A stretch of DNA of 12,871 nt from assembly GCA_027306955.1 (NCBI GenBank), contig DAHUXX010000248.1, forward strand, positions 1 to 12,871, given 5' to 3'. Origin of the DNA: Acetobacteraceae bacterium (GTDB lineage Bacteria > Pseudomonadota > Alphaproteobacteria > Acetobacterales > Acetobacteraceae). Shown here in pieces: positions 6,395 through 12,649 of the stretch. Position 1 is the first letter of the stretch. Each line of letters begins with the position of its first letter. Under the pieces are notes generated by a model. The model ran no database searches, was not told where the DNA came from, and worked only from the letters and a program-made list of their open reading frames with translations. The translations under genes were made by a program, and so were the position numbers.

Positions 6395-6430
6395 GGACCC
6401 GGGCGCGTTGCTCCCGATGCGCCCGGGTCC
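6395..6430. terminator. Perfect 12-bp stem-loop between fasciclin gene and thiE
   Basis: GGACCCGGGCGC (6395-6406) and GCGCCCGGGTCC (6419-6430) pair perfectly around a 12-nt loop. The structure sits 17 bp after the fasciclin stop and 11 bp before the thiE stop on the opposite strand, so it can fold at the 3' end of both transcripts. No T-run follows on either strand, so it is not a classical intrinsic terminator. It may protect 3' ends or work with Rho. Confidence 0.55.
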
Positions 6431-6441
6431 TGTTGCGTGAC

Positions 6442-7068
6442 TCAGGCTGCGTCGATGGCGTCGTTCATGGCGCGGACGCCGGCGGCGGGGCCTTCGGGAT
6501 GTGACCAGACGGCGCCGATGACGGCGAGGAAGTCGGCGCCGGCGCGCACCAGCCTGGCGCAGTTGGCGGGCGTGATGCCGCCGATCGCGACACAGGGGAT
6601 CGTTGCGATATCGGACCACCAGGCGAGGATCCCGGGGTCGGCGCGGGTGGGGGCGTCCTTGCTGGCGGTGGGAAAGAAGGCGCCGAAGGCCACGTAATCG
6701 GCGCCGTCCTCGCCGGCCTGGAAGGCGAGGTCGCGGCTGGCGTGGCAGGTGACGCCGAGCGTGAGGTCGCCGAGGATGCGCCGCGCCTCGCGCGCGCTCA
6801 TGTCCGTCTGGCCGACATGGGCGCCGTCGCAGCCGGTTGCGATGGCGAGGTCGGGGCGGTCGTTCATCAGCACGGCGACGCCGCGCGATTGCGTTATCGG
6901 AACGATAACGGAGGCGGCGCGGCGGAGTTCGTCGTCCGCTGCGTCCTTCAGGCGGATCTGCAGGCAGGCGACGTCGCCGGCGTCGAGCGCGGATGCGAGC
7001 AGGTCCGGGAAGGTTGCGAGATCGATCGCGGGGGGCGTGACGAGGTAGAGGCGGCAGCGTTCGGTCAC
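6442..7068 (-). CDS. thiE: Thiamine-phosphate synthase
   Basis: ThiE joins the pyrimidine (HMP-PP) and thiazole (THZ-P) moieties to give thiamine phosphate. The 208-residue protein is a TIM barrel of usual length. Visible family segments are QIRLKD (37-42, counterpart of QxRxK), MNDRPDLAIATGCDGAHVGQTDM (68-90), GVTCHAS (105-111), DGADYVAFGAFFPTASK (121-137) and the phosphate-binding CVAIGGITPAN (159-169). The start is GTG at 7068 with GAGG about 5 nt upstream. It lies 26 bp after the aldolase stop on the same strand. No TPP riboswitch was seen just upstream, and no other thi gene is in the window. A TenI-type protein cannot be fully excluded but the binding motifs favour ThiE. A perfect palindrome lies inside at 6892-6910. 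Confidence 0.88.
   Translation of the reverse strand: MTERCRLYLVTPPAIDLATFPDLLASALDAGDVACLQIRLKDAADDELRRAASVIVPITQSRGVAVLMNDRPDLAIATGCDGAHVGQTDMSAREARRILGDLTLGVTCHASRDLAFQAGEDGADYVAFGAFFPTASKDAPTRADPGILAWWSDIATIPCVAIGGITPANCARLVRAGADFLAVIGAVWSHPEGPAAGVRAMNDAIDAA
6892..6910. repeat. Perfect 8-bp inverted repeat with 3-nt spacer inside thiE
   Basis: CGTTATCG (6892-6899), GAA, CGATAACG (6903-6910). It lies in codons for VIVPIT and is less GC-rich than its surroundings. It has the size of a regulator binding site or a small hairpin but may simply reflect the codons. Confidence 0.6.
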
Positions 7069-7094
7069 GGTCCTCGCCTCGTCACGCCGGTCCG

Positions 7095-8015
7095 TCAGGC
7101 CTTGCCCTGGTAGATCTCGATGATCTTGTTGAGCATTGCCAGCGCGTCGGCCTTCGGGCGTTGGAAGGTGTTGCGGCCGATGATGGAGCCGTTGGCGCCG
7201 CCGTCGCGAAGGCCGCGGACTTCCTCGTAGAGCCCGTCGAGGCTCTTGGCCTCGCCGCCGGAGAACACCACGATGCGCTTGCCGGCGAAGGCGGTCTGGA
7301 TGACGTGCTCGACGCGCTTGGCAAGGGTGGTGATGTCGATCTTCTGCGCCTCGTAGACTTTCTTCGCGGCCTCGAGCGAGACGTGCTCGGTGGGCGGCTT
7401 CACCTTGATGATGTGGGCGCCCATGAGGGCGGCCATGTGGCAGGCATAGGCGCAGATATCGACCGCGGTCTCGGCCACCTTGTCGAGGTTGGGGCCGCGC
7501 GGATAGCTCCAGACGACGACGGCGAGGCCGGCGGCCTTGGCTTCGTCGGCGAGCTCGCGCAGTTCCTCCATCTGCTCGAAGGCGTATTCACTGCCGGGGT
7601 AGATGGTGAAGCCGATGGCCGAACAGCCGAGGCGCAGCGCGTCGGAGACCGAGCCGGTGCCGGCCTGGTCCTTGGCGGGGGCCAGCGAGTTCGAGGCGTT
7701 GCCCTTGAGGATGGTCGGGATGGCGCCGGCATACGTGGCGGCGCCCGCCTCGATCATGCCGAGGGGGGCGGCGTAGGCGGACAGCCCCGCCTCGATCGCG
7801 AGCTGGAAATGGTAGTGCGGGTCGTAGGCCGCGGGGTTGGGCGCGAAGCTGCGCGCCGGGCCGTGCTCGAAGCCCTGGTCGACGGGGAGGATGACGAGGC
7901 GGCCGGTGCCGCCGAGCTTGCCCTCCATCAGGATGCGGGCGAGGTTGGCCTTGGTGCCGGGGTTGTCGCTCTCGTAATGATCGAGGATGCGCTTGACGCG
8001 CTGGGTGATGCGCAT
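7095..8015 (-). CDS. fbaB: Class I fructose-bisphosphate aldolase, DhnA/FbaB type
   Basis: This 306-residue protein is an archaeal/bacterial type class I aldolase that cleaves fructose 1,6-bisphosphate through a lysine Schiff base, without metal. Visible family segments are VILPVDQGFEHGP (41-53), YPGSEYAFEQ (139-148), VVVWSYPRGPN (167-177), the Schiff-base strand HIIKVKPP with the likely catalytic lysine at 204, VFSGGEAK (250-257), and the phosphate-binding GANGSIIGRNTFQ (273-285). The start at 8015 is preceded by GGAGG with about 7 nt spacing, preferred over an upstream in-frame Met at 8051. The neighbours are a 119-residue unknown protein upstream (51 bp) and thiE downstream (26 bp). Aldolases of this family include other substrates such as aldol sugars, so glycolytic use is inferred. 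Confidence 0.92.
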   Translation of the reverse strand: MRITQRVKRILDHYESDNPGTKANLARILMEGKLGGTGRLVILPVDQGFEHGPARSFAPNPAAYDPHYHFQLAIEAGLSAYAAPLGMIEAGAATYAGAIPTILKGNASNSLAPAKDQAGTGSVSDALRLGCSAIGFTIYPGSEYAFEQMEELRELADEAKAAGLAVVVWSYPRGPNLDKVAETAVDICAYACHMAALMGAHIIKVKPPTEHVSLEAAKKVYEAQKIDITTLAKRVEHVIQTAFAGKRIVVFSGGEAKSLDGLYEEVRGLRDGGANGSIIGRNTFQRPKADALAMLNKIIEIYQGKA

Positions 8016-8066
8016 GGAGTCCCTCCGAACGGATTTCGCGCGTCCTAGCAAGGCGCGCCGCGCGCG

Positions 8067-8426
8067 TCACCTTCGGTGCCAGTCAAGGATTGTCATGGCG
8101 GGCGGGCGGGAAGCGAGGATCACGGCGCCGAGGGTCGTTGCGGCGGCGGCGACGCGGGGAAAGCCGGGGCCGGGGGCGAGCACCAGGGCGCGGCAGCCGC
8201 AGCGCAGCGCGGCCATGGCGTAGCCGGGGGCGTCGGCGCAGTCGAGGATGTCGGCCATGGGGGCGGTTGCCTGGGCGCGCGCGGCCTCAGCCAGTGCGCG
8301 CCACCAGAGCGGGCCGAGGGTGGCGGCGGCGTTCACCGGCGAGAGCAGCGTGACGGGCCGGCCCGTGGAAACCGCCGCCAGGCACGCCCGGCGGTCGGCG
8401 ACCAGAACGATCGGACCCGGAAACAT
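8067..8426 (-). CDS. Hypothetical 119-residue protein upstream of the aldolase
   Basis: This ORF starts at an ATG (8426) abutting a dyad and ends 51 bp before the aldolase start. The product (MFPGPIVLVADRRACLAA...) is alanine- and leucine-rich and looks like a small alpha/beta protein: alternating hydrophobic strands (PIVLVA, PVTLLSP, ALVLAPG, AVILASR) and helices, ending AMTILDWHRR. No transmembrane helix or signal is evident and I recognise no family. Position at the head of the probable fba-thiE operon and divergence from the zapA operon suggest a real gene. No strong Shine-Dalgarno sequence is visible, so the start is uncertain. Confidence 0.6.
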   Translation of the reverse strand: MFPGPIVLVADRRACLAAVSTGRPVTLLSPVNAAATLGPLWWRALAEAARAQATAPMADILDCADAPGYAMAALRCGCRALVLAPGPGFPRVAAAATTLGAVILASRPPAMTILDWHRR

Positions 8427-8465
8427 GCTTGACGTTCAAGCCCGTTGTCGGTTGAAACTCAAGCC
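8427..8465. promoter_or_regulatory. Two TTGA-N3-TCAAGCC dyads in the divergent intergenic region
   Basis: TTGACGTTCAAGCC (8429-8442, inside the larger palindrome GCTTGA-CGT-TCAAGC at 8427-8441) is repeated as TTGAAACTCAAGCC (8452-8465), exactly 23 bp apart, about two helical turns. They lie between the divergent 119-residue gene and the small gene before zapA. The arrangement is typical of a cooperative operator. The half-site resembles TTGA but the 3-nt spacer does not fit FNR (TTGAT-N4-ATCAA). The regulator is unknown. Confidence 0.45.
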
Positions 8466-8486
8466 GGCGTGAAGAAGGAGGCGGCG

Positions 8487-8690
8487 GTGAGCGGAACCGA
8501 TGAGGCGACGACGCCGGGCGAGGAAGCGGCCGACCGCATCGAGCAGGCCTTGGACCGCATCGCGGTCCTGGCGGCGCGGGTGCATCCGGCTTCCGGGAAC
8601 GCGGCCGACGGGACGGAGGGGATCGAGGCGATGCTGGCGCCGCGGCTTGACGCGGTGATCGCGCGGCTGCGCCAGGCTTTGGGCAACTAG
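8487..8690 (+). CDS. Small acidic protein upstream of zapA
   Basis: The GTG at 8487 has a strong AAGGAGG (8475-8481) with 5 nt spacing; a TTG 42 bp upstream is in frame but would place that ribosome binding site inside the gene. The 67-residue product (MSGTDEATTPGEEAADRIEQ...) has an acidic disordered start, a helix with heptad-like hydrophobics (about 16-32), a Gly/Asn/Asp linker, and a second amphipathic helix (about 45-65). It ends 15 bp before zapA. Small helical proteins at this position are common in alphaproteobacteria, but I do not recognise a named family. A role with ZapA in division is inferred from position only. Confidence 0.7.
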   Translation: MSGTDEATTPGEEAADRIEQALDRIAVLAARVHPASGNAADGTEGIEAMLAPRLDAVIARLRQALGN

Positions 8691-8705
8691 GCGAGGATTC
8701 CGGCC

Positions 8706-9047
8706 ATGGCGCAGATGACCATCCGCATCAACGGCTACGCTTATGTCGTGGGCTGCGAGGACGGGCAGGAGGCGCACCTCACGGCGATGGCGACCGAGAT
8801 CGAGTCGCGGGTGAACAGCATCAAGGCGCTGGGCGGGCAGTCCGGCGAATCGCGGCTGCTGGTGCTGGCGGCGCTGCTGATGGCCGACGAGCTGCACGAC
8901 GTGAAGCTGGAGGCGGCCCAGCTGCGCGCGGCGCGGCCGGCGGAGCACGCGGCGCGGGAGGCCAAGTCCGACGCGGCGCTGCAGCGGCGGCTGGCGAAGC
9001 TGGCCGAGCGCGCGGAGGCGATCGCGGGACAGATGGATCCCGCCTGA
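8706..9047 (+). CDS. zapA: Cell division protein ZapA
   Basis: ZapA binds and bundles FtsZ at the Z-ring. The 113-residue protein has the usual length and architecture: an N-terminal strand region MTIRINGYAYVVGCEDGQEAHLTAMATEIESRV, the conserved core LLVLAALLMADELHD (about 51-65), and a C-terminal charged coiled coil (about 66-110) for dimerisation. GAGG at 8693-8696 precedes the ATG with 9 nt spacing. It follows a small helical protein and precedes 6S RNA and the 5-formyltetrahydrofolate cyclo-ligase gene, an order found in many proteobacteria, which supports the call. Confidence 0.92.
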   Translation: MAQMTIRINGYAYVVGCEDGQEAHLTAMATEIESRVNSIKALGGQSGESRLLVLAALLMADELHDVKLEAAQLRAARPAEHAAREAKSDAALQRRLAKLAERAEAIAGQMDPA

Positions 9048-9061
9048 TCGTTTCCGCGGCC

Positions 9062-9137
9062 GGTCGTTTGCCCCGGGGTCGTTTGCCCCGGGGTCGTTTA
9101 CCCCGGCGGTCGTGGCCCCGGCGGTCGCCTGCCCCGG
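9062..9137. repeat. Minisatellite of five 15-16 bp units between zapA and 6S RNA
   Basis: Units are GGTCGTTTGCCCCGG (9062-9076 and 9077-9091), GGTCGTTTACCCCGG (9092-9106), CGGTCGTGGCCCCGG (9107-9121) and CGGTCGCCTGCCCCGG (9122-9137). Degenerate flanking units at about 9046-9061 and from 9138 suggest older copies. It starts directly after the zapA stop and is non-coding. Confidence 0.9.
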
Positions 9138-9156
9138 CGATCGTTGCGTTTGGGCG

Positions 9157-9184
9157 TTGCCGCGGACGTGAAGCGGCCTTATGT
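9157..9184 (+). promoter_or_regulatory. Candidate sigma-70 promoter of 6S RNA
   Basis: TTGCCG (9157-9162), 16 nt, TTATGT (9179-9184). A start about 7 nt later (about 9191) coincides with the 5' side of the terminal stem proposed for 6S RNA. No transcript evidence is available; the match and its placement are the only support. Confidence 0.5.
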
Positions 9185-9190
9185 GAGGGA

Positions 9191-9330
9191 TGCGGGGCTG
9201 CCGGGTGCGTCAGGTTCAATCATCCCCGGGGCCGATAGCAACCTCTCGGGAGCTGGCTCTGTCGTGGCCTTGGTCACGGTATTCTGGCGCCCACCTGCAC
9301 TAGCAGGCTCTGGGAGGATGGCATAGCCAA
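9191..9330 (+). ncRNA. ssrS: 6S RNA
   Basis: 6S RNA mimics an open promoter and sequesters sigma-70 RNA polymerase. The call rests on position between zapA and the cyclo-ligase gene, the classical ssrS locus, and on foldability. GGCTGCC (9196-9202) pairs with GGCATAGCC (9320-9328) with a 2-nt bulge. GGGTGC-GT-CAG (9203-9213) pairs with CTG-GCGCCC (9284-9292) with one G-U pair and a bulge. Small hairpins such as CCTGC-ACTA-GCAGG (9294-9307) are also seen. The stretch GGTCACGGTATTCTGGCGCCCACC looks like the alphaproteobacterial form as I remember it. The ends are approximate. The 3' end lies only about 7 nt before the next start codon. Confidence 0.72.
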
Positions 9331-9335
9331 CGGCC

Positions 9336-9917
9336 ATGGCGGCTCCGCACACGCTTTCCCCGGAACAACTGATCGCGGCCAAGGCGCGCGCGCGTGAGGT
9401 GGCGCTGGCTCGGCGCGCGGGGCAGGACCCGGCGCTTGGGGCGCGGCTGGCGCGGCACGTGCTGCGCGAGATGCCGCCGCAGGCGGGGGCCGTGGTCTCC
9501 GGCTATTGGCCGCTGCCGGGGGAGATCGACATCAGGCCGCTGCTCGAGGCGCTGTTCGCGCTCGGCCACCCGGTCTTGCTGCCCGAGACACCGAAGCGCG
9601 GCAAGCCATTGATTTTCCGACATTGGTATCCTGGGGTGGCGATGGTGCGCGAGCCCTTCGGGACGCTGCGGCCGGACGCGCCGGTGGGCGAGCCCGCGGT
9701 GCTCTACGTGCCGCTGCTGGCGTTCGACCGGCAGGGGCGGCGGCTCGGGTACGGCGGCGGGTATTACGACCGGACGCTGGCGGGCCTGCCGGGGGCGGTG
9801 GCGATCGGCTGCGCGTTCGCGGCCCAGGAACTGGACGAAGTGCCGGCCGGCGACTACGACGCGCGCCTGGCCGCGATCGCCACCGAGCGCGGCATCATCA
9901 TCGTTTCTGGGGCCTGA
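9336..9917 (+). CDS. fau: 5-formyltetrahydrofolate cyclo-ligase
   Basis: This enzyme (also YgfA, MTHFS) converts 5-formyl-THF to 5,10-methenyl-THF using ATP, returning a folate by-product to one-carbon metabolism. The 193-residue length fits. The family signature is clear: VPLLAFDRQGRRLGYGGGYYDRTL (125-148), with the glycine-rich folate/ATP loop, and an earlier SGYWPLPGEIDIRPLL segment (55-70) typical of the substrate side. The ATG at 9336 follows the 6S RNA 3' end almost directly; an ATG at 9318 is closed by TAG two codons later. No good Shine-Dalgarno sequence lies at the usual distance. Its stop abuts the next ATG (TGA-ATG), so translation is probably coupled. Confidence 0.93.
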   Translation: MAAPHTLSPEQLIAAKARAREVALARRAGQDPALGARLARHVLREMPPQAGAVVSGYWPLPGEIDIRPLLEALFALGHPVLLPETPKRGKPLIFRHWYPGVAMVREPFGTLRPDAPVGEPAVLYVPLLAFDRQGRRLGYGGGYYDRTLAGLPGAVAIGCAFAAQELDEVPAGDYDARLAAIATERGIIIVSGA

Positions 9918-10733
9918 ATGCGCATCCTTTTCCTGGGCGACACGGTCGGGCGAACCGGCCGCGATGCCGCCGTCGCCGCGCTGCCGAGACTGCGTGGGCA
10001 ATTGCGGATCGATCTCGCCGTCATCAACGCGGAGAATGCCTCGCACGGGTTCGGGCTGGCGCCGGACATGGCGGAGGCGCTGTTCGGCGCCGGGGCGGAC
10101 GTGATCACGCTGGGCAACCATGCCTGGGACCGCAAGGAGATCGTTCCGTACATCGCCAATCATCCGCGGCTGATCCGGCCGATGAACTTCCCGCCCGGCA
10201 CGCCGGGGGCGGGTTGCGCGATGGTGGAACTCGCGGACGGGCGCAAGGCGCTGGTCGCGAGTGCCATGGGGCGGCTCTACATGGACCCGCTCGACTGTCC
10301 GTTCCGGGCGATGGCGGGGGAGCTGGCGAAGCACCGGCTCGGTGCCTCGGTGCAGGCGATCCTGGTCGATTTCCACGCCGAGGCGACAAGCGAGAAATGG
10401 GCGTTCGCGCACCTGTTCGACGGGCAGGTGAGCGTGGTGGTGGGGACGCACACGCATTGCCCGTCCGCGGATCACACGATCCTCGCGGGCGGCACGGCGT
10501 TCCAGTCCGATGCCGGGATGTGCGGGGACTTCGATTCGGTGATCGGGATGGACAAGACGATCGCGGTGGCGCGGTTCCTCAAGAAGCTGCCGGGCGAGAA
10601 GCTGCACCCGGCGGACGGCGAGGCGACGGTGTGCGGGCTCTATGTCGAGACCGACGACGCGAGCGGGCTGGCGAAGCGCGTCGAGCCGGTGCGCATGGGC
10701 GGGCGGCTGTCGCAGGCGGTGCCGGGCGTCTAG
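9918..10733 (+). CDS. YmdB-type metallophosphoesterase (TIGR00282 family)
   Basis: Relatives include Bacillus YmdB, a phosphodiesterase active on 2',3'-cyclic nucleotides and linked to biofilm and development. The 271-residue protein has the full dimetal active site: Asp8 (FLGDTVG), Glu39-Asn40 (NAEN), Asn67-His68 (GNHAWD), His153 (DFHAEATSEK), and His178/His180 (GTHTHCPSAD). Length and spacing match the family (about 265). It starts directly at the fau stop with no gap and precedes the yebC-type gene by 28 bp, so it belongs to one operon. Its physiological role in alphaproteobacteria is not established. Confidence 0.92.
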   Translation: MRILFLGDTVGRTGRDAAVAALPRLRGQLRIDLAVINAENASHGFGLAPDMAEALFGAGADVITLGNHAWDRKEIVPYIANHPRLIRPMNFPPGTPGAGCAMVELADGRKALVASAMGRLYMDPLDCPFRAMAGELAKHRLGASVQAILVDFHAEATSEKWAFAHLFDGQVSVVVGTHTHCPSADHTILAGGTAFQSDAGMCGDFDSVIGMDKTIAVARFLKKLPGEKLHPADGEATVCGLYVETDDASGLAKRVEPVRMGGRLSQAVPGV

Positions 10734-10761
10734 GCGCGCCGGGGTTTTTCTGGAGATTTCG

Positions 10762-11511
10762 ATGGCTGGGCATTCGCAGTTCAAGAACATCATGCACCGC
10801 AAGGGCGCGCAGGATGCGCGCCGGGCGCGGCAGTTCGCGCGGCTGATCCGCGAGATCACGGTGGCGGCGCGGCAGGGGCTGGCGGAAGTGGCGTCCAATC
10901 CGCGGCTGCGGGCCGCGGTGGCGGCGGCGCGCCAGGCGAACATGCCGCGCGACACGGTGGAGCGGGCGATCAAGAAGGCGGCCGGCGCCACCGGCGGCGA
11001 CGATTACGCGGAGGTGCGCTACGAGGGCTACGGGCCGGCCGGCGTTGCCGTGATCGTCGAGGCGCTGACCGACAACCGCAACCGCACCGCCTCCGACGTG
11101 CGCTCGGCGTTCGCCAAGCACGGGGGCGCGCTGGGGGAGACGAACTCGGTTTCTTTTCTGTTCTCCCGGCGCGGCGTGCTGCGCTATCCGGCTTCGGTCG
11201 CGGGCGAGGAGCCGATGCTGGAGGCGGCGATCGAGGCGGGGGCGGACGACGTCGTGAGCGGGCCGGACGGGCATGAGATCAGCACGTCCGTGGAGGATTT
11301 CTTTGCCGTGCGCGACGCGCTGGAGGCAAAATTCGGGGCGCCGGAGGAGGCGCGGCTGGACTGGAAGCCGATGACCACGGTTGCGCTCGACGAGGAGCAG
11401 GGGGCGAGGATGATCAAGCTGCTCGACGCGCTGGACGAGAGCGACGACGTGCAGAACGTGACGGCGAATTTCGAGGTCTCGGACGCGCTGATGGCGAAGC
11501 TTTCGGCTTGA
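10762..11511 (+). CDS. yebC: YebC/PmpR-type regulator
   Basis: The 249-residue product starts MAGHSQFKNIMHRKGAQDARR, the conserved N-terminus of the YebC family. It continues with REITVAARQG (about 30-39), NMPRDTVERAIKKAAG, EGYGPAGVAVIVEALTDNRNRT and the C-terminal PMTTVALDEEQ region. Members have been described as DNA-binding regulators (PmpR) and, more recently, as factors that relieve ribosome stalling at proline runs; which applies here is not known. GGAG (10752-10755) precedes the ATG. It lies 28 bp after the YmdB gene and 19 bp before ruvC, the usual yebC-ruvCAB arrangement. Confidence 0.94.
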   Translation: MAGHSQFKNIMHRKGAQDARRARQFARLIREITVAARQGLAEVASNPRLRAAVAAARQANMPRDTVERAIKKAAGATGGDDYAEVRYEGYGPAGVAVIVEALTDNRNRTASDVRSAFAKHGGALGETNSVSFLFSRRGVLRYPASVAGEEPMLEAAIEAGADDVVSGPDGHEISTSVEDFFAVRDALEAKFGAPEEARLDWKPMTTVALDEEQGARMIKLLDALDESDDVQNVTANFEVSDALMAKLSA

Positions 11512-11530
11512 ACGCGATGACGCGCATGCC

Positions 11531-12025
11531 ATGACCAGGATCCTGGGTCTCGATCCCGGGCTGCGGGTGACCGGCTGGGGCCTGGTGGAGGCCGCGGGGA
11601 ACCGGCTGCGACATGTGGCGGACGGCACGATCGCGACCGATGCGGGGGAAAGCGTACCCGCGCGGCTGCGCACCCTGCACGAGGCGCTGGCCGCGCTCCT
11701 GCGCGACTGGGCGCCCGACGAGGCCGCGGTCGAGGAGACGTTCGTGAACCGCAATCCGGCCTCGACGCTGAAGCTCGGCTATGCGCGCGGCGTGGTGTTG
11801 CTGGCGCCGTCGCTGGCGGGGATACCGGTCGCGGAATACGCGGCGCTGTCGGTGAAGCAGGCGGTGGTGGGGACCGGGGGCGCCTCCAAGGAGCAGGTGC
11901 AGGCGATGGTGCGGCGGCTGTTGCCGGGGGCGGTGATGAAGCGCGCGGATGCCGCGGATGCGCTGGCGGTCGCGATCTGCCACGCGCATCACCGTGGCTC
12001 GCATGCGAGATGGATGGCCGCGTGA
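11531..12025 (+). CDS. ruvC: Holliday junction resolvase RuvC
   Basis: RuvC cuts Holliday junctions symmetrically as a dimer, working with RuvAB. The 164-residue protein has the four acidic residues expected from E. coli (Asp7, Glu66, Asp138, Asp141): here Asp8 in LGLDPG, Glu68 in VEETFVN, and Asp140/Asp143 in RADAADALAVAICHAH. The start at 11531 is preceded by another ATG (11517) that opens a five-codon ORF ending in the TGA overlapping the ruvC ATG. No alphaproteobacterial SOS box was seen before the gene, so it is probably co-transcribed from upstream. ruvA starts 10 bp after its stop. Confidence 0.95.
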   Translation: MTRILGLDPGLRVTGWGLVEAAGNRLRHVADGTIATDAGESVPARLRTLHEALAALLRDWAPDEAAVEETFVNRNPASTLKLGYARGVVLLAPSLAGIPVAEYAALSVKQAVVGTGGASKEQVQAMVRRLLPGAVMKRADAADALAVAICHAHHRGSHARWMAA

Positions 12026-12035
12026 GGGCCTTCTG

Positions 12036-12632
12036 GTGATCGGGCGCCTTACGGGGCGGATCGAGGGGCTCGAGGCGGACCGCTGTCTCGTCGATGTCGG
12101 CGGCGTGGGCTACGTGGTGATGGCTTCGACGCGCACGCTGGGGGCGCTCGAACCGGGCGCCGAACAGCGGCTCTGGGTCGAGACCGTGGTGCGCGAGGAC
12201 GCGATCACGCTCTACGGGTTCCTGCAGGCGGCGGAGCGGGAGTGGTTTCGCATCCTCACCGGCGTGCAGGGTGTGGGGCCGAAGGTGGCGCTCGGGATTC
12301 TCTCGGCGCTGGCGCCGGCGGAGCTCGTTGCGGCGATCCAGTCGGGCGACCGGGCGATGCTGTCGCGGGCACCGGGCGTGGGGCCGAAGCTCGCGATCAG
12401 GCTGGCGACGGAGCTGCGCGACAAGGCGGGGGCGCTGCCGCTGCCGGATTCCGTTTCGGTGGCGGCGAGCGTGCCCGTGGGGCCGGACGCGGAGGTGATC
12501 TCCGCACTCGGGCATCTCGGCTACCGGCGCGGCGAGGCGGAGGCGGCGCTGGCCAAGGTGCGGATGCGGCTCGGTGCGGACGTGGCGTTCGCCGCTCTCG
12601 TGCGTGAGAGCCTGCGGGAGATGGCCCGGTGA
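12036..12632 (+). CDS. ruvA: Holliday junction branch-migration protein RuvA
   Basis: RuvA binds four-way junctions as a tetramer and loads the RuvB motor. The 198-residue product starts at a GTG (12036), M-IGRLTGRIEGLE, which matches the family N-terminus; the frame is open further upstream but inside ruvC. The OB-fold domain covers about 1-63 and includes VGGVGYVV and VVREDAITLYGF. Two helix-hairpin-helix motifs follow, VQGVGPKVALGIL (about 77-89) and APGVGPKLAIRLATEL (about 112-127). A linker leads to the C-terminal RuvB-binding domain (about 150-198). A GAGGG overlaps the ruvC stop and can serve as ribosome binding site. Its stop overlaps the ruvB GTG by four bases (GTGA). Confidence 0.95.
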   Translation: MIGRLTGRIEGLEADRCLVDVGGVGYVVMASTRTLGALEPGAEQRLWVETVVREDAITLYGFLQAAEREWFRILTGVQGVGPKVALGILSALAPAELVAAIQSGDRAMLSRAPGVGPKLAIRLATELRDKAGALPLPDSVSVAASVPVGPDAEVISALGHLGYRRGEAEAALAKVRMRLGADVAFAALVRESLREMAR

Positions 12633-12649
12633 GCGCCCCGGTGAGCGCC
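12626..12649. repeat. Perfect 12-bp tandem duplication over the ruvB start
   Basis: CCGGTGAGCGCC occurs at 12626-12637 and again at 12638-12649. Each copy carries a GTG in the ruvB frame. The first copy also contains the ruvA stop codon. Confidence 0.95.

Noticed and set aside
7069..7094. TPP riboswitch before thiE
   Set aside because: Only 26 bp separate thiE from the aldolase gene and no CUGAGA-type motif is seen; thiE is probably translated from the operon transcript.
9062..9137. CRISPR array
   Set aside because: The units are directly adjacent 15-16 bp repeats without unique spacers, so it is a minisatellite.
9180..9330. Signal recognition particle RNA as an alternative to 6S RNA
   Set aside because: The conserved SRP GGAAGCAGC-type tetraloop/internal-loop motif is missing, and the zapA-fau position favours 6S RNA.
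9300..10991. Minus-strand 563-codon open frame antisense to fau, the YmdB gene and yebC
   Set aside because: The plus-strand genes are certain; the antisense frame is Arg/Pro/His-rich and motif-free.
11480..11540. SOS (LexA) box before ruvC
   Set aside because: No GAAC-N7-GAAC or GTTC-N7-GTTC pair was found; one GAAC occurs without a partner.
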